NCBI RefSeq assembly: GCF_014117215.1
Contig: NZ_JACGXS010000011.1
Span: 1-64,000 of the forward strand
Length of the DNA: 64,000 nucleotides
Source: Stenotrophomonas tumulicola
GTDB lineage: Bacteria > Pseudomonadota > Gammaproteobacteria > Xanthomonadales > Xanthomonadaceae
Direction of reading: 5' to 3'
Shown one piece after another: positions 8,790 through 17,857 of this stretch. The notes beneath the pieces are model-generated. The model made no database searches, was not told the DNA's origin, and was given only the letters and a program-made list of their open reading frames with translations. Numbering within the stretch: position 1 is the first letter of the stretch; each line of letters starts with the position of its first letter. A program made the position numbers and the translations under genes.

Positions 8790-9323
8790 TCAGGCCAGGC
8801 CCGGTTCGCGGCGCAGGATGAACTCCAGGTCATGGGTGTCGCCCACCGGGAACAGGTATTCCCCCACCTTCCGGAAGCCATGGCGGGCGTAGAAGCGCTG
8901 CGCACCGAAGTTCTCCGACCACACGCCCAGCCACAGCACGCGGTGTCCGTCGCGCTCCAGCCACGACAATGCGGTTTCCAGCAGCCGGCTACCCCAGCCA
9001 CCGCTTTGTTCGTCCTTGACCAGGTACAGGCGCTTGAGCTCGCCATCACCGGGCCGCACCTGCGGGTGCGGCAGGCCGCACGGGCCGGCTGCGGCATGGC
9101 CGATCGCCACGCCATCACGCTCCAGCAACCACACCGCGTAGTCCGGATGGGCCAGGATCACCCGCTGCCGGTCCACTGCGTAGGATTCGTCGATGAAAGC
9201 CTTCAGGTCACCAGGTGGATACAGGTGGCCGAAGGTTTCGGTGAACGTCCGCTCCGCCAGTGCCGACAGGATCGATGCATCATCGACCGTGGCGCGGCGA
9301 ATGGCGTAATGGCCTGTGGTCAT
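8790..9323 (-). CDS. GNAT family N-acetyltransferase
   Basis: 177 residues. Acetyl-CoA-dependent GNAT fold: an N-terminal strand and helix (IRRATVDDASILSALAERTF), then the central strand and P-loop ELKRLYLVKDEQSGGWGSRLL near 95-115 with a Q/G-x-x-G-x-G/A-like pyrophosphate-binding turn, then the final strand/helix GAQRFYARHGFRKVGEYLF. The acceptor is unknown. The start is ATG with AGGGA upstream. The gene stops five bases after the effector gene stop, so the two are convergent and tightly abutted. It lies downstream of aspS on the same strand, separated by hairpin repeats. Confidence 0.88.
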   Translation of the reverse strand: MTTGHYAIRRATVDDASILSALAERTFTETFGHLYPPGDLKAFIDESYAVDRQRVILAHPDYAVWLLERDGVAIGHAAAGPCGLPHPQVRPGDGELKRLYLVKDEQSGGWGSRLLETALSWLERDGHRVLWLGVWSENFGAQRFYARHGFRKVGEYLFPVGDTHDLEFILRREPGLA

Positions 9324-9350
9324 GTCGTTCCCTGCGCTTCTGGCGTGGTG

Positions 9351-9390
9351 CCGGCCAGTGGCCGGCATCCCGGCGGGGCATGGCCCCGCC
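9351..9390. repeat. Two adjacent hairpins between aspS and the GNAT gene
   Basis: GCCGGCC...GGCCGGC at about 9352-9367 is followed by GGCGGGGC-ATG-GCCCCGCC at 9372-9390. These are SMAG-like arms without a GTAG head. They probably attenuate or terminate aspS transcription. Confidence 0.55.
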
Positions 9391-9399
9391 CCTGCCCGG

Positions 9400-11148
9400 T
9401 CAGCCCTTCGGCCGCACCTGGATATGCACTTCGGCCAGCTGTGCGTCGGCGATCGGTGACGGTGCATCGGTCATCAGGCATTGCGCGCCGGTGGTCTTCG
9501 GGAACGCAATGACGTCGCGGATCGACTCGGTGCCGGCCATCAGCGCGGCGATGCGGTCGATGCCGAAGGCGATGCCACCGTGCGGCGGTGCGCCATAGTT
9601 CAGCGCATCCAGCAGGAAGCCGAACTTGGCACGTGCCTCTTCGGCATCGATGCCCAGCAATTCGAATACCGCACTCTGCATGTCCGGACGGTGGATACGG
9701 ATCGAACCACCACCGATCTCATTGCCATTGAGCACCATGTCGTAGCCACGCGAAACCGCGGTCTTCGCATGCGTACGCAGGTCGGCGATGTCGTCCACCG
9801 CCGGCGCGGTGAAGGGGTGATGCAGGGCCACGTAGCGCTGCGCCTCCTCGTCCCATTCGAACATGGGGAAGTCGGTGACCCACAGCGGCGCCCAGCCATC
9901 GGCGACCAAGCCGAAGTCCTTGCCGGCCTTCAACCGCAGCGCGCCCATGAAGTCGGACACTTTGTTGTAGCCGCCTGCGCCGAAGAACACGATGTCGCCG
10001 TTGCCGGCCCCCACGTGGCTGACCAGTGCGGCGAACGCCTCTTCGCTGAAGAACTTGGCGATCGGCGAGCTGACTTCGCCGTTGTCGCCGATCTTGATGT
10101 AGGCCAGGCCCTTGGCGCCGTACTTGGCAGCGTGGGCGGCGTATTCGTCGATTTGCTTGCGGCTCAGCGTGGCACCACCGGGGATGCGCAGCGCGGCGAC
10201 GCGACCGTCCGCATCGTTGGCGGCGGCGGCAAACACCGGGAACCCGCTGGACTTGACCAGCTCGGCCACGTCCACCAGTTCCAGTGCGATGCGCAGGTCC
10301 GGCTTGTCCGAGCCAAAGCGACGCATCGCCTCGGCCCAGGTCATGCGCGGGAAGCTGGCGGCCAGTTCGACGTCGACCACTTCCTTGAAGATGGCGCGGA
10401 TCATGCCCTCGACGAAATCCTGGACGTCCTGTTCGCGCACGAAGGCGAACTCCATGTCCAGCTGGGTGAACTCCAACTGGCGGTCGGCACGCAGGGCTTC
10501 ATCGCGGAAACAACGCGCTATCTGGTAGTAGCGGTCGAAGCCGGCCACCATCAGGATCTGCTTGAACAGCTGCGGGCTCTGCGGCAGGGCGTAGAACTCG
10601 CCCGGGTGCATGCGCGCGGGCACCAGGAAGTCGCGCGCGCCTTCCGGGGTGGCCTTGGTCAGGATCGGGGTTTCGATATCCTGGAAGCCCTTCTCGTCCA
10701 AGTGGCGGCGCAACGCCTGCACCAGCTTGATCCGGGTACGCTGCATGCGCTGCATCTCCGGCCGGCGCAGGTCCAGGTAGCGGTACTTCAGGCGGGTTTC
10801 CTCGCCCGGATTTTCGTGTGCGTGGAACGGCAGCGGCGCGGCCTTGTTGAGGATGGTGATGCGCGTGGCGATCACTTCCACCTTGCCGCTGCGAAGCTTG
10901 TCGTTCACCGCATGGCGGGCACGCACCACGCCCTCCACCTGCAGCACGTCCTCGTAGCCCAGGCTGGCCGCGACCTTGAACACCTCGGCGTTTTCCGGCT
11001 CCACCGTCACCTGCACGATGCCCTCGTGGTCGCGCAGATCGATGAAGCAGACGCCGCCCAGGTTACGGGCCACGTCGGTCCAGCCGGCGAGGGTGACAGT
11101 CTGGCCAATCAGGGTCTCGTCGACCAGGCCGCAGAAGTGGGTACGCAT
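9400..11148 (-). CDS. aspS: Aspartyl-tRNA synthetase
   Basis: 582 residues, the bacterial AspRS length. It charges tRNA with aspartate in the cytoplasm. The sequence shows the N-terminal anticodon-binding OB-fold ([22 protein letters not shown]), class II motif 2 ([19 protein letters not shown]), the bacterial GAD insertion domain in the middle, and motif 3 ([14 protein letters not shown]) near the C-terminus. The start is the ATG before [10 protein letters not shown] with GGAG upstream; ten extra upstream codons are not family-like. Nothing in the sequence says whether it is discriminating or non-discriminating for tRNA-Asn. Confidence 0.97.
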   Translation of the reverse strand: MRTHFCGLVDETLIGQTVTLAGWTDVARNLGGVCFIDLRDHEGIVQVTVEPENAEVFKVAASLGYEDVLQVEGVVRARHAVNDKLRSGKVEVIATRITILNKAAPLPFHAHENPGEETRLKYRYLDLRRPEMQRMQRTRIKLVQALRRHLDEKGFQDIETPILTKATPEGARDFLVPARMHPGEFYALPQSPQLFKQILMVAGFDRYYQIARCFRDEALRADRQLEFTQLDMEFAFVREQDVQDFVEGMIRAIFKEVVDVELAASFPRMTWAEAMRRFGSDKPDLRIALELVDVAELVKSSGFPVFAAAANDADGRVAALRIPGGATLSRKQIDEYAAHAAKYGAKGLAYIKIGDNGEVSSPIAKFFSEEAFAALVSHVGAGNGDIVFFGAGGYNKVSDFMGALRLKAGKDFGLVADGWAPLWVTDFPMFEWDEEAQRYVALHHPFTAPAVDDIADLRTHAKTAVSRGYDMVLNGNEIGGGSIRIHRPDMQSAVFELLGIDAEEARAKFGFLLDALNYGAPPHGGIAFGIDRIAALMAGTESIRDVIAFPKTTGAQCLMTDAPSPIADAQLAEVHIQVRPKG

Positions 11149-11329
11149 GGGGGAAGCTCCGCTGGAGTACGCCGGCACCAGGAGGGGCCGGAAAGCCCGT
11201 TATTCTGCGGCCCAGCCCCCATCCGGGGCAAATGCCGGCCGTGCCGGGGGGCCGGCCGGAGGCAGTCACGCCGATTTGATGCGGTCGGTCCCTATAGTCG
11301 CGCACCATCGACCGTTCGGGGATGTCGCC

Positions 11330-12049
11330 ATGAACCGCTGGACCCTGGCCTGCCTGGCCACCGCACTTGCCTGCTCCACCCCTGTGCTTCCCGTCCACGC
11401 GCAGGTCGGCACCCGTGCCTATGCGCCGGAGGACCTGTCCCGGCTGTCGGCCAACGACCGTGCACGGGTCATCGGCCAGGAATATGCCGACCAGTCCAAT
11501 GGCCGGCGCATCCCTGACGACCAGTTGCGCTTCTACCTGGCCCAGGTCAATTCCGGTTGGGGTTTTTCGCGGATCAAGCAGGACATCGCCACCTCGCTGC
11601 GTGGCAACGGTGGCGGCTGGAACGGCAACGGCAACGGCAACGACCGCACCATCCGCTGTGAAAGCCAGAACAACCGCGAACGGGTCTGCAATACCGGATG
11701 GCGCAACGCCCGCCTGGTGCGGCAGATCTCCGGCTCGCCCTGCGTGGAAGGGCGCAGCTGGGGAGCACGCAATGGCACGGTGTGGGTCAACAGTGGCTGC
11801 CGCGCGGAGTTCGCCGAGGGCCGGGGCCAAGGCGGCGGCAACTGGGGCGGCGGCAACAACAATTACAGCGTGACCTGCAGCAGCAACGACAAGCGCCGCA
11901 ACACCTGCGCCTGGAATGCGCGGCAAGGGCGCCCGGTGGTGATCCAGCAGTTGTCCGGCAGTGCCTGCCGGGAAGGCCAGAGCTGGGGTTACAGCAATGG
12001 CAGCCTATGGGTCAGCAACGGCTGCCGCGCGCGCTTCGGGGTGCGCTGA
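11330..12049 (+). CDS. Exported protein with two DUF3011 repeats
   Basis: 239 residues. A classic Sec signal peptide (MNRWTLACLATALACSTPVLPVHA, cleavage after HAQ or HA) is followed by a helical segment of about 75 residues and two copies of the cysteine-containing DUF3011 repeat, at roughly 105-160 and 180-236. Each runs from a C-[ES]-S start to W-V-[NS]-x-GCRA-F and is separated from the other by Gly/Asn-rich linkers. DUF3011 is common in xanthomonads but its function is unknown; export to the periplasm or cell surface is likely. It is divergent from aspS. Confidence 0.85.
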   Translation: MNRWTLACLATALACSTPVLPVHAQVGTRAYAPEDLSRLSANDRARVIGQEYADQSNGRRIPDDQLRFYLAQVNSGWGFSRIKQDIATSLRGNGGGWNGNGNGNDRTIRCESQNNRERVCNTGWRNARLVRQISGSPCVEGRSWGARNGTVWVNSGCRAEFAEGRGQGGGNWGGGNNNYSVTCSSNDKRRNTCAWNARQGRPVVIQQLSGSACREGQSWGYSNGSLWVSNGCRARFGVR

Positions 12050-12058
12050 ATATTCCAG

Positions 12059-12088
12059 CGCCGGGCAGCGCCGAGCCCCTGCCCGGCG
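12059..12088. terminator. Hairpin between convergent genes
   Basis: Perfect 10-bp arms CGCCGGGCAG and CTGCCCGGCG with a 10-base loop, lying between the DUF3011 gene and the convergent lipoprotein gene. There is no T-run, so termination is only probable. Confidence 0.5.
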
Positions 12089-12109
12089 GCAAGCGGGACA
12101 CGCGCCGCG

Positions 12110-12742
12110 CTACGGTGTATCTGCGCCCCACGGCGCCGGTGGCAGTGCCACCGGCTGCGTGAGATCGAACACCACGCGGAAGCGGCGGCCATCCGGGCGG
12201 GTCAGCTCGTAGACGAACTGTGAATCCGCGTCCACCTCCATGGCCCAGGTGTTGTGGGTGGACGCCAGCATGTCGGCCTTGCGGAACATCGCCACCGAAT
12301 CGGCGTCGACCGGGAATTCCTGGCGCTGCGCGGTTCCCGGCGGCTTGCTGTCGCCACCATACAGGGTGATCGCATCGGGGCTGCCGTCCTCGTGGCGATG
12401 GTCATGCTTCAAGCGCAGGCCATGTTCGGTGCGGCTCAGCACCCAGGTGCGCGAATGGTCGTCGCCGACATGGAAGGGAATGCGTAGTTCATGCGCAGGA
12501 TCGTCACAGCCACGGACATGCATCACCAGGCGTTTGCCGGCGAACGGATCGGGCCCGGTGCTTGCCGGATTGTCTTCCACCACCTCGCCGGCGTAGGCCT
12601 TGCCGCAATGCGCTGCCACGGTGGCAAGGAACGCATCGGCAGGCGCCGTGGCGACATCGTCGGGGACCCCTTCGGTCGCCTGCTGGCTGCATCCGGCCGC
12701 GGCCAGCAGCGCCATCATCGGGAAAACGCGGAACATGTTCAT
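12110..12742 (-). CDS. Putative lipoprotein of unknown function
   Basis: 210 residues. The N-terminus MNMFRVFPMMALLAAAGCSQQ has a hydrophobic segment ending in a lipobox (L-A-A-A-G-C), so Cys18 is the likely lipidated residue. The mature part contains paired cysteines (AAHCGKAY and VRGCDDPA) that could form a disulfide, and a His/Asp-rich stretch (KHDHRHEDGSPD). No known domain is recognised. An ATG two codons later is an alternative start. It lies downstream of fmdB-like 12789-13025 on the same strand. Confidence 0.75.
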   Translation of the reverse strand: MNMFRVFPMMALLAAAGCSQQATEGVPDDVATAPADAFLATVAAHCGKAYAGEVVEDNPASTGPDPFAGKRLVMHVRGCDDPAHELRIPFHVGDDHSRTWVLSRTEHGLRLKHDHRHEDGSPDAITLYGGDSKPPGTAQRQEFPVDADSVAMFRKADMLASTHNTWAMEVDADSQFVYELTRPDGRRFRVVFDLTQPVALPPAPWGADTP

Positions 12743-12788
12743 CGCCCCACCCTACCCAGCCGCGCCGCAGCACGCAAACCCCGCGCCG

Positions 12789-13025
12789 TCAGTCGCTGCT
12801 GCCGGCGGCCGGAGCGGCGGGCTTTTCGACCAGGTTCTTCTTGTTGGCACCGAAATCGGTTTCGTACCAGCCGCCCCCGGCCAGACGGAATGAGGGTGCG
12901 GTGACCTGCCGTTTCACTGTCTGCCGGGCACATTGCGGGCATTGCGTGGGGTCTGCATCGGCAATCTTCTGCAGGCGGTCGAAAGCGTGGCCGCAGTCGG
13001 TGCAGGCAAAGGCGTAGATCGGCAT
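12789..13025 (-). CDS. FmdB-family zinc ribbon protein
   Basis: 78 residues. MPIYAFACTDCGHAFDRLQKI and CPQCARQTVKRQ supply two CxxC pairs forming a zinc ribbon, the definition of the FmdB (putative regulatory protein) family. The C-terminal tail is Ala/Pro-rich and disordered. Small proteins of this family often sit near aspS in proteobacteria; here the lipoprotein and DUF3011 genes intervene. The role is uncertain: a regulatory role was proposed from formamidase operons but has not been shown generally. Confidence 0.9.
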   Translation of the reverse strand: MPIYAFACTDCGHAFDRLQKIADADPTQCPQCARQTVKRQVTAPSFRLAGGGWYETDFGANKKNLVEKPAAPAAGSSD

Positions 13026-13146
13026 CAGGGTCGGCGCTTGGACGGGATCGAGCCGCGCATTCTAGTCCATTGCAACAAGCCGGTAAGGTGCCCTGTGTTA
13101 AGGTGGGCCACGTGTTCGCCAAACCTTCCCCACGAAGGTCGCACCC

Positions 13147-14385
13147 GTGTTGCGGCTGACCGCGTTGCTGGTTGGAGTCGCGCTGCTGTTGACCGGCGGC
13201 GGGCTGCTCGGCACCCTGCTGGCCGTCCGCGGTGGCCAGGAAGGCTTCAGTGCCGCGGCCCTCGGCTGGGTGATGTCGGGGTATTTCGCCGGCTTCTTCA
13301 TCGGCACGTTCAGCGCTCCTCCACTGATCCGCCGCATCGGCCACAGCCGCGCTTTCGCGTTCCATGCGGCATTGGCCACCATGGCCGTGCTGCTGCATCC
13401 GCTGTGGCTGAATCCATGGGGATGGGGCTTGCTGCGGGTAATTACCGGCATTGCGCTGGTCGGGCTGTATACGGTGATCGAAAGCTGGCTCAACGCCGAA
13501 CCGGATCCCGTGCGCCGCAGCCGGGTGTTCTCGCTGTACATGATGGTCAATCTGTCAGCGCTGGCGGTGGGCCAATTGCTGCTGATGCTGGGTGACCCGG
13601 GGTCGGCGGCGATGTTCACCGTCACTGCATTGCTGGTCTGCGCCGCCATGCTGCCCGTCACCACCACCCGCCTGCAGCAGCCGGACGTGCCCACGGTGCC
13701 GCGCCTGAAGGCGGGCAAGCTGTACCGCCTGGCCCCGGTCGCCACCGTGGCGGCGGGCCTGTCCGGGCTGGCCATGGGGCCATTCTGGGGCCTGCTGCCG
13801 GTGTATGCCGGCGGCATCGGGCTGCAGGGCGATGGCGTGCCGTTGTTCATGCTGACGGCCATCGCCGGCGGCGCGATCCTGCAATGGCCGCTGGGGCGCA
13901 TCAGCGATGGCCATGACCGCCGCATCGGCCTGTGCGCGCTCAGCGTGGCCGCTGCAGCAGTGGCCATCCTGTGCGCGCTGCCACCGATCCAGCAGCAGTT
14001 GCAGCTGATGTTCCTGCTGGTGTTCTGCTACGGCGGCCTGGTGTTCGCCCTGTATCCCTTCGCCGTGGCACACATGCTGGACTACCTGGCCAGCGAGGAC
14101 CTGCTGTCCGGCTGCAGCAGCCTGCTGCTGGTGCACGGCGTCGGCGCCGCGCTGGGGCCGGCGGTCGCCGGCTGGTTGATGGACCACCATGGCGCTCCGG
14201 CGCTGCCGTTGTACTTCGCCGCCGTGCTTTCCTGCCTGGCCGCCTTCACCGGCATCCGCCTGCGCCATGCGCGCCTGCGCACCCATCCGGCCCCGTTCCG
14301 GCCGATGCTGCGCACCACGCCCTCAGCACTGGAGCTGATGGCCGAAACCGAATCTCCCATCCACGAAGAAAAGGAAGTGAATTGA
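13147..14385 (+). CDS. MFS transporter, YcaD-like, coupled to the osmolyte synthase gene
   Basis: 412 residues with about twelve hydrophobic segments and MFS signatures such as the RRIGHSRAF loop after TM2 and GRISDGHDRRIG between TM8 and TM9. The GTG start at 13147 fits the first transmembrane segment. The C-terminal 40 residues are polar. The stop TGA overlaps the TTG start of the glucosylglycerol-phosphate synthase gene, so the two are probably translationally coupled. A YcaD-like MFS gene is known beside the glucosylglycerol synthase gene in S. rhizophila, where an osmolyte transport role has been proposed. Transport of glucosylglycerol or its precursors is inferred from that context only. 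Confidence 0.85.
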   Translation: MLRLTALLVGVALLLTGGGLLGTLLAVRGGQEGFSAAALGWVMSGYFAGFFIGTFSAPPLIRRIGHSRAFAFHAALATMAVLLHPLWLNPWGWGLLRVITGIALVGLYTVIESWLNAEPDPVRRSRVFSLYMMVNLSALAVGQLLLMLGDPGSAAMFTVTALLVCAAMLPVTTTRLQQPDVPTVPRLKAGKLYRLAPVATVAAGLSGLAMGPFWGLLPVYAGGIGLQGDGVPLFMLTAIAGGAILQWPLGRISDGHDRRIGLCALSVAAAAVAILCALPPIQQQLQLMFLLVFCYGGLVFALYPFAVAHMLDYLASEDLLSGCSSLLLVHGVGAALGPAVAGWLMDHHGAPALPLYFAAVLSCLAAFTGIRLRHARLRTHPAPFRPMLRTTPSALELMAETESPIHEEKEVN

Positions 14386-16700
14386 CCCTCGACAGTCCTA
14401 CACTCAATCCCCCCGCGAAATTTTCCCATTCCGAAACCACCAGCGGTCCGCAGCTGGTGCTGGCCACCGACCTGGACGGCACCTTCCTGGCCGGCAGCGC
14501 CGAACAACGGCAGCGCCTGTACCGCCTGATCGACCAGCATCCGGGCATCTCGCTGGTGTTCATCACCGGGCGCGGCCTGGAAGCGGTGATGCCGCTGCTT
14601 TCCGACCGTTCCATCCCGCGTCCGGACTACATCGTCTGCGACGTCGGCGCCACCGTGGTCGACGGCCACACCCTGCAGCCACTGCAACCGCTGCAGTCGA
14701 TGATCGACGCACATTGGCCCGGCGAACAGGTGGTGGCCGAGGCGATGCGCCCGTTCACCGCGCTGCAGCGCCAGGACGTCCCACAGGAACGTCGCTGCTC
14801 CTACTTCTGCGACCCGGAAACGCTGGCCCCGCTGCGTGGCGAGATCGAACGCACCGCCGCCGCGCTGGGCTGCGACGTGCTGTACTCCGCCGACCGCTAC
14901 CTGGACATCCTGCCGCCAGGCACCGACAAGGGCCGCACCCTGGCCGCGCTTGCGCGCCTGCTGGAGCTGCCGCAGGAACGCATCCTGGTGGCCGGCGATA
15001 CCTTGAACGACCTGTCGATGTACGTCGCCGGCTTCCGCGGCGTCTGCGTCGGCCAGTCCGAAGCAGCCCTGCTGCAGGCCACCGAAGGCCAGGATCGTAC
15101 CCTGCACGCGCAGGCACCTGGCTGTGGCGGCATTCTCGAGGCGATCGAACATTTCGCGCTGCTGGCCAAGGACGATCCCCACCTGCAGCCGCAGGACACC
15201 GCGCGCGCGGAAGGTGCCGAGCTGCTGATGGTCTACCACCGCATGCCCTTCGATGAGTCCTACGAAGATGGCAAGCTGGTGCAGCGCGCGCCACGTTCGC
15301 CGAACGGCATCATTCCCTCGCTGCTGAGCTTTTTCGAAGGCGGCCAGAAGGGCAGCTGGATCGCCTGGGGCATCGACGAACCGAAGCAACGTCCATTCCA
15401 GCGCCATGTCGATGTCGACAGCGCGCGCTACCCCACCCTGCGCGCCAGCCGCGTGCCGCTGAGCCGGCAAGAAGTGGACATCTTCTACAAGCGGTTTTCC
15501 AAGGAAGCGTTCTGGCCCATGCTGCACGTGTTCTGGGAGCGCGCGCGCTTCCGCGAGGACGATTGGCAGGTCTTCCTGAAGGTCAACCGCAAGTTCGCCG
15601 AAGCCACCGCGGCAGAGGCCGCACACGGCGCCACGGTATGGATCCACGACTACAACCTGTGGATGGTCCCGGCCTACCTGCGCGAACTGCGCCCGGACCT
15701 GAAGATCGCCTTCTTCCACCACACCTATTTCCCGTCGGCCGATGTGTTCAACGTGGTGCCGTGGCGGCGCGAGATCATCGGCAGCCTGCTCAGCTGCGAC
15801 TACGTCGGCTTCCACATCCCGCGGCAGGTGGAGAACTTCGTCGACGTGGTACGCGGGGCGATGCCGGTGGAGCGGCTGGCGTGGGAGAACTGCGCGCCGC
15901 GCTTCCTGACCTTTGGCTGCGCGGTGGGCCTGGACACCATGACCACCCGGCTGCGGGTGGGCGACCGCGAGGTGGCGTTGGGTGCGCACCCGGTCGGCAC
16001 CGACCTGCGCCGGATCCATTCCACGCTGGCCCGCAGCGACGTGCGCAACGACATCTTCAAGCTGCGCCGGGAAATCGGTGCGCGCAAGCTGGTGCTGTCG
16101 GTGGAACGGCTGGACTACACCAAGGGCACGCTGGCCAAGCTGGAAGCCTTCGAACGCGTGCTGGAGCAGCACCCGGAGCAGCAGGGCAACGTCACCCTGC
16201 TGATGGTGTGCGTGCCGGCTGCGCGCGAGATGACCGTCTACCGCACGCTGCAGAACCAGATCGAACAGGCGGTGGGCCGGATCAACGGCCGCTTCTCGCG
16301 GCTGGACTGGACGCCGGTGCGTTTCTTCGCCCAGGCGCTGCCGTTCGAGCAGGTGGTGGCACACTATGCTGCCGCACAGGTGATGTGGATCACCCCGCTG
16401 CGCGATGGCCTGAACCTGGTCGCCAAGGAGTTCGTCGCCACCCACGGCATCGAAGGCACCAGCGGGGTGCTGGTGCTGAGCGAGTTCGCCGGCGCGGCGG
16501 CCGAGCTGAAGGGGGCGGTGCTGACCAATCCGCACGACCCCGCCGACCTGGCCGCGGGGCTGATGCAGGCCCTGTCGATGCCGGAGGAGGAGGCCAGCGG
16601 GCGGCTGCGCCAGTTGCACGGCATCGTCGAGTATTACGACGTGAACCGTTGGGGCCGTGACTTCCTCGATGCCGTGCAGGGCAAGCGCGCCGACGCATGA
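14382..16700 (+). CDS. ggpPS: Bifunctional glucosylglycerol-phosphate phosphatase/synthase
   Basis: 772 residues in two enzyme domains. The N-terminal HAD phosphatase has DLDGT at residues 30-34, TGRG near 70 and GDTLND near 205-210. The C-terminal GT20 domain spans about 290-765, with HDYNLW near 422, the SVERLDYTKG loop near 572-581 and the nucleotide-sugar site DGLNLVAKEF. GgpS transfers glucose from ADP-glucose to glycerol-3-phosphate and the phosphatase releases glucosylglycerol, a compatible solute. This fused form was characterised in S. rhizophila. The TTG start is chosen because it overlaps the upstream stop, has AGGAAG five bases before it, and no ATG lies ahead of the HAD motif. 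A trehalose-phosphate synthase fusion is the alternative reading. Confidence 0.85.
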   Translation: MTLDSPTLNPPAKFSHSETTSGPQLVLATDLDGTFLAGSAEQRQRLYRLIDQHPGISLVFITGRGLEAVMPLLSDRSIPRPDYIVCDVGATVVDGHTLQPLQPLQSMIDAHWPGEQVVAEAMRPFTALQRQDVPQERRCSYFCDPETLAPLRGEIERTAAALGCDVLYSADRYLDILPPGTDKGRTLAALARLLELPQERILVAGDTLNDLSMYVAGFRGVCVGQSEAALLQATEGQDRTLHAQAPGCGGILEAIEHFALLAKDDPHLQPQDTARAEGAELLMVYHRMPFDESYEDGKLVQRAPRSPNGIIPSLLSFFEGGQKGSWIAWGIDEPKQRPFQRHVDVDSARYPTLRASRVPLSRQEVDIFYKRFSKEAFWPMLHVFWERARFREDDWQVFLKVNRKFAEATAAEAAHGATVWIHDYNLWMVPAYLRELRPDLKIAFFHHTYFPSADVFNVVPWRREIIGSLLSCDYVGFHIPRQVENFVDVVRGAMPVERLAWENCAPRFLTFGCAVGLDTMTTRLRVGDREVALGAHPVGTDLRRIHSTLARSDVRNDIFKLRREIGARKLVLSVERLDYTKGTLAKLEAFERVLEQHPEQQGNVTLLMVCVPAAREMTVYRTLQNQIEQAVGRINGRFSRLDWTPVRFFAQALPFEQVVAHYAAAQVMWITPLRDGLNLVAKEFVATHGIEGTSGVLVLSEFAGAAAELKGAVLTNPHDPADLAAGLMQALSMPEEEASGRLRQLHGIVEYYDVNRWGRDFLDAVQGKRADA

Positions 16701-16707
16701 AGCACCA

Positions 16708-16737
16708 GCGGCCGGGACCTGCACGGTTCCCGGCCGC
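16708..16737. terminator. Hairpin between ggpPS and blaL2
   Basis: 10-bp arms GCGGCCGGGA and TCCCGGCCGC with a 10-base loop just after the ggpPS stop and before the convergent beta-lactamase stop. It is probably a bidirectional terminator, without a clear T-run. Confidence 0.5.
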
Positions 16738-16766
16738 GCCATGCAGGTGGCGGCGGGATGCCAGGG

Positions 16767-17681
16767 TCAGCCCGGGACCATCGCGTCGGCCAGCATGCCC
16801 ACGCGCGCCAGCACCGCATCGCGCTGCGCGCTGTCCACCCCTGCTCCCTGCAGGTAGGCCGTAAGCACCCACGGCGTGCCGCCTTGCAGCGGCCACAGCA
16901 CGGCAATGTCATTGCGCGTGTCGCGGCCATTGCTGCCGGTCTTGTCGCCTACGCGCCAACGGGGGCCCAGTCCCGCGCGCAGGCAGGCATCTCCGGTTTC
17001 ATTGTCGATCAGCCAGTCGGCCAACTGCTGCCGCGATGCAGCGGTCAGCCCATCGCCCAGCACCAGCCGCTGCAGCGTGGCCGCCATTGCCGCCGGGCTG
17101 GTGGTATCGCGCGGATCGCCGGGCTCGAAGCGATTCATCTCCGGCTCGTAGCGGTCGTTGCGGGTGACCGCATCTCCCTGCGCACGCAGGAACGCGGTCA
17201 CCGCCGCGGGGCCTCCCACCTGGCGCAACAGCACGTTGGCCGCGGGATTGTCGCTGGTCACCATGGTGGTGCGGCACAGGTCGCGCACGGTCAGGTCCTT
17301 GCCTGCGTGCCGTCGCGTCGTAGGTGCATGCTCGGCCAGGTCGCCCGCGCGTATCGGCAGGCGCTGGTCCAGCGAAAACGCGCCGCCGGCGGCCTTGTCC
17401 AGCACCGTTGCCGCCAGTACGCACTTGAACGTGCTGCACATCGGGAAACGCTCGTCCTGGCGATGACCGATGCGGCGTCCGGTGGCGGTGTCCAGCAAGG
17501 TAACCCCCAGCCGCCCCCCGCTGGCTTTTTCCAGCGCAGCAAAGTCCCCGGCCGCAGCGATGGCGGCCGCACCAGGCGTCATGGCCGGCACCGCTGCACC
17601 GGTACGCGCCAGCAACGGCGCCGCCAGCAACGAAGACGCGGTGGCGGCAGCCAAACTGAGGAATCTGCGTCGTGCGGTCAT
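16767..17681 (-). CDS. blaL2: L2-type class A serine beta-lactamase (cephalosporinase)
   Basis: 304 residues. A twin-arginine signal (MTARRRFLSLAAATASSLLA) indicates Tat export to the periplasm, as known for L2. Active-site motifs are all present: S83-T-F-K86 (Ambler 70-73), S142-D-N144 (130-132), E178-x-x-x-N182 (E166/N170) in RYEPEMN, and K246-T-G (234-236). The sequence closely resembles S. maltophilia L2 through VTLLDTATGRRIGHRQDERF and DWLIDNETGDACLRAGLG. L2 hydrolyses penicillins and cephalosporins and is inhibited by clavulanate. It is divergent from ampR, implying AmpR-controlled induction by cell-wall muropeptides. The start at MTARRR is supported by GGAG upstream. Confidence 0.96.
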   Translation of the reverse strand: MTARRRFLSLAAATASSLLAAPLLARTGAAVPAMTPGAAAIAAAGDFAALEKASGGRLGVTLLDTATGRRIGHRQDERFPMCSTFKCVLAATVLDKAAGGAFSLDQRLPIRAGDLAEHAPTTRRHAGKDLTVRDLCRTTMVTSDNPAANVLLRQVGGPAAVTAFLRAQGDAVTRNDRYEPEMNRFEPGDPRDTTSPAAMAATLQRLVLGDGLTAASRQQLADWLIDNETGDACLRAGLGPRWRVGDKTGSNGRDTRNDIAVLWPLQGGTPWVLTAYLQGAGVDSAQRDAVLARVGMLADAMVPG

Positions 17682-17857
17682 GCGGCGTCTCCAAGGCGGT
17701 GAGGACTGATTATTGAAGCAGGCCGGCGGCGGCACCAGCAGGGATTTTCAGGGGAAGACATGAGCCATTTGAATGCCTCAGCCACGAATGCCAGCTCAGG
17801 ATTCGCCTCGCCGCGCTAGGATGAGCCAATCCCATAATTTCCGCTCACGGCTTTCAC
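17682..17857. promoter_or_regulatory. blaL2-ampR divergent control region
   Basis: 176 bases containing both promoters and, by analogy with other AmpR systems, the AmpR operator (LysR-type T-N11-A). TGAG...CTCA arms around 17761-17780 form a weak dyad, but I cannot assign the operator with confidence. Confidence 0.5.

Noticed and set aside
11063..11926. Minus-strand open frame overlapping the aspS start and the DUF3011 gene
   Set aside because: The frame contradicts the clear signal peptide and DUF3011 repeats on the plus strand and has no ribosome-binding site.
14082..16742. An 886-codon open frame antisense to ggpPS
   Set aside because: The sense frame encodes intact HAD and GT20 motifs; the antisense product has no recognisable feature.
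17761..17780. AmpR operator dyad
   Set aside because: TGAG/CTCA arms exist, but the spacing and sequence do not match a known AmpR site well enough to call it.
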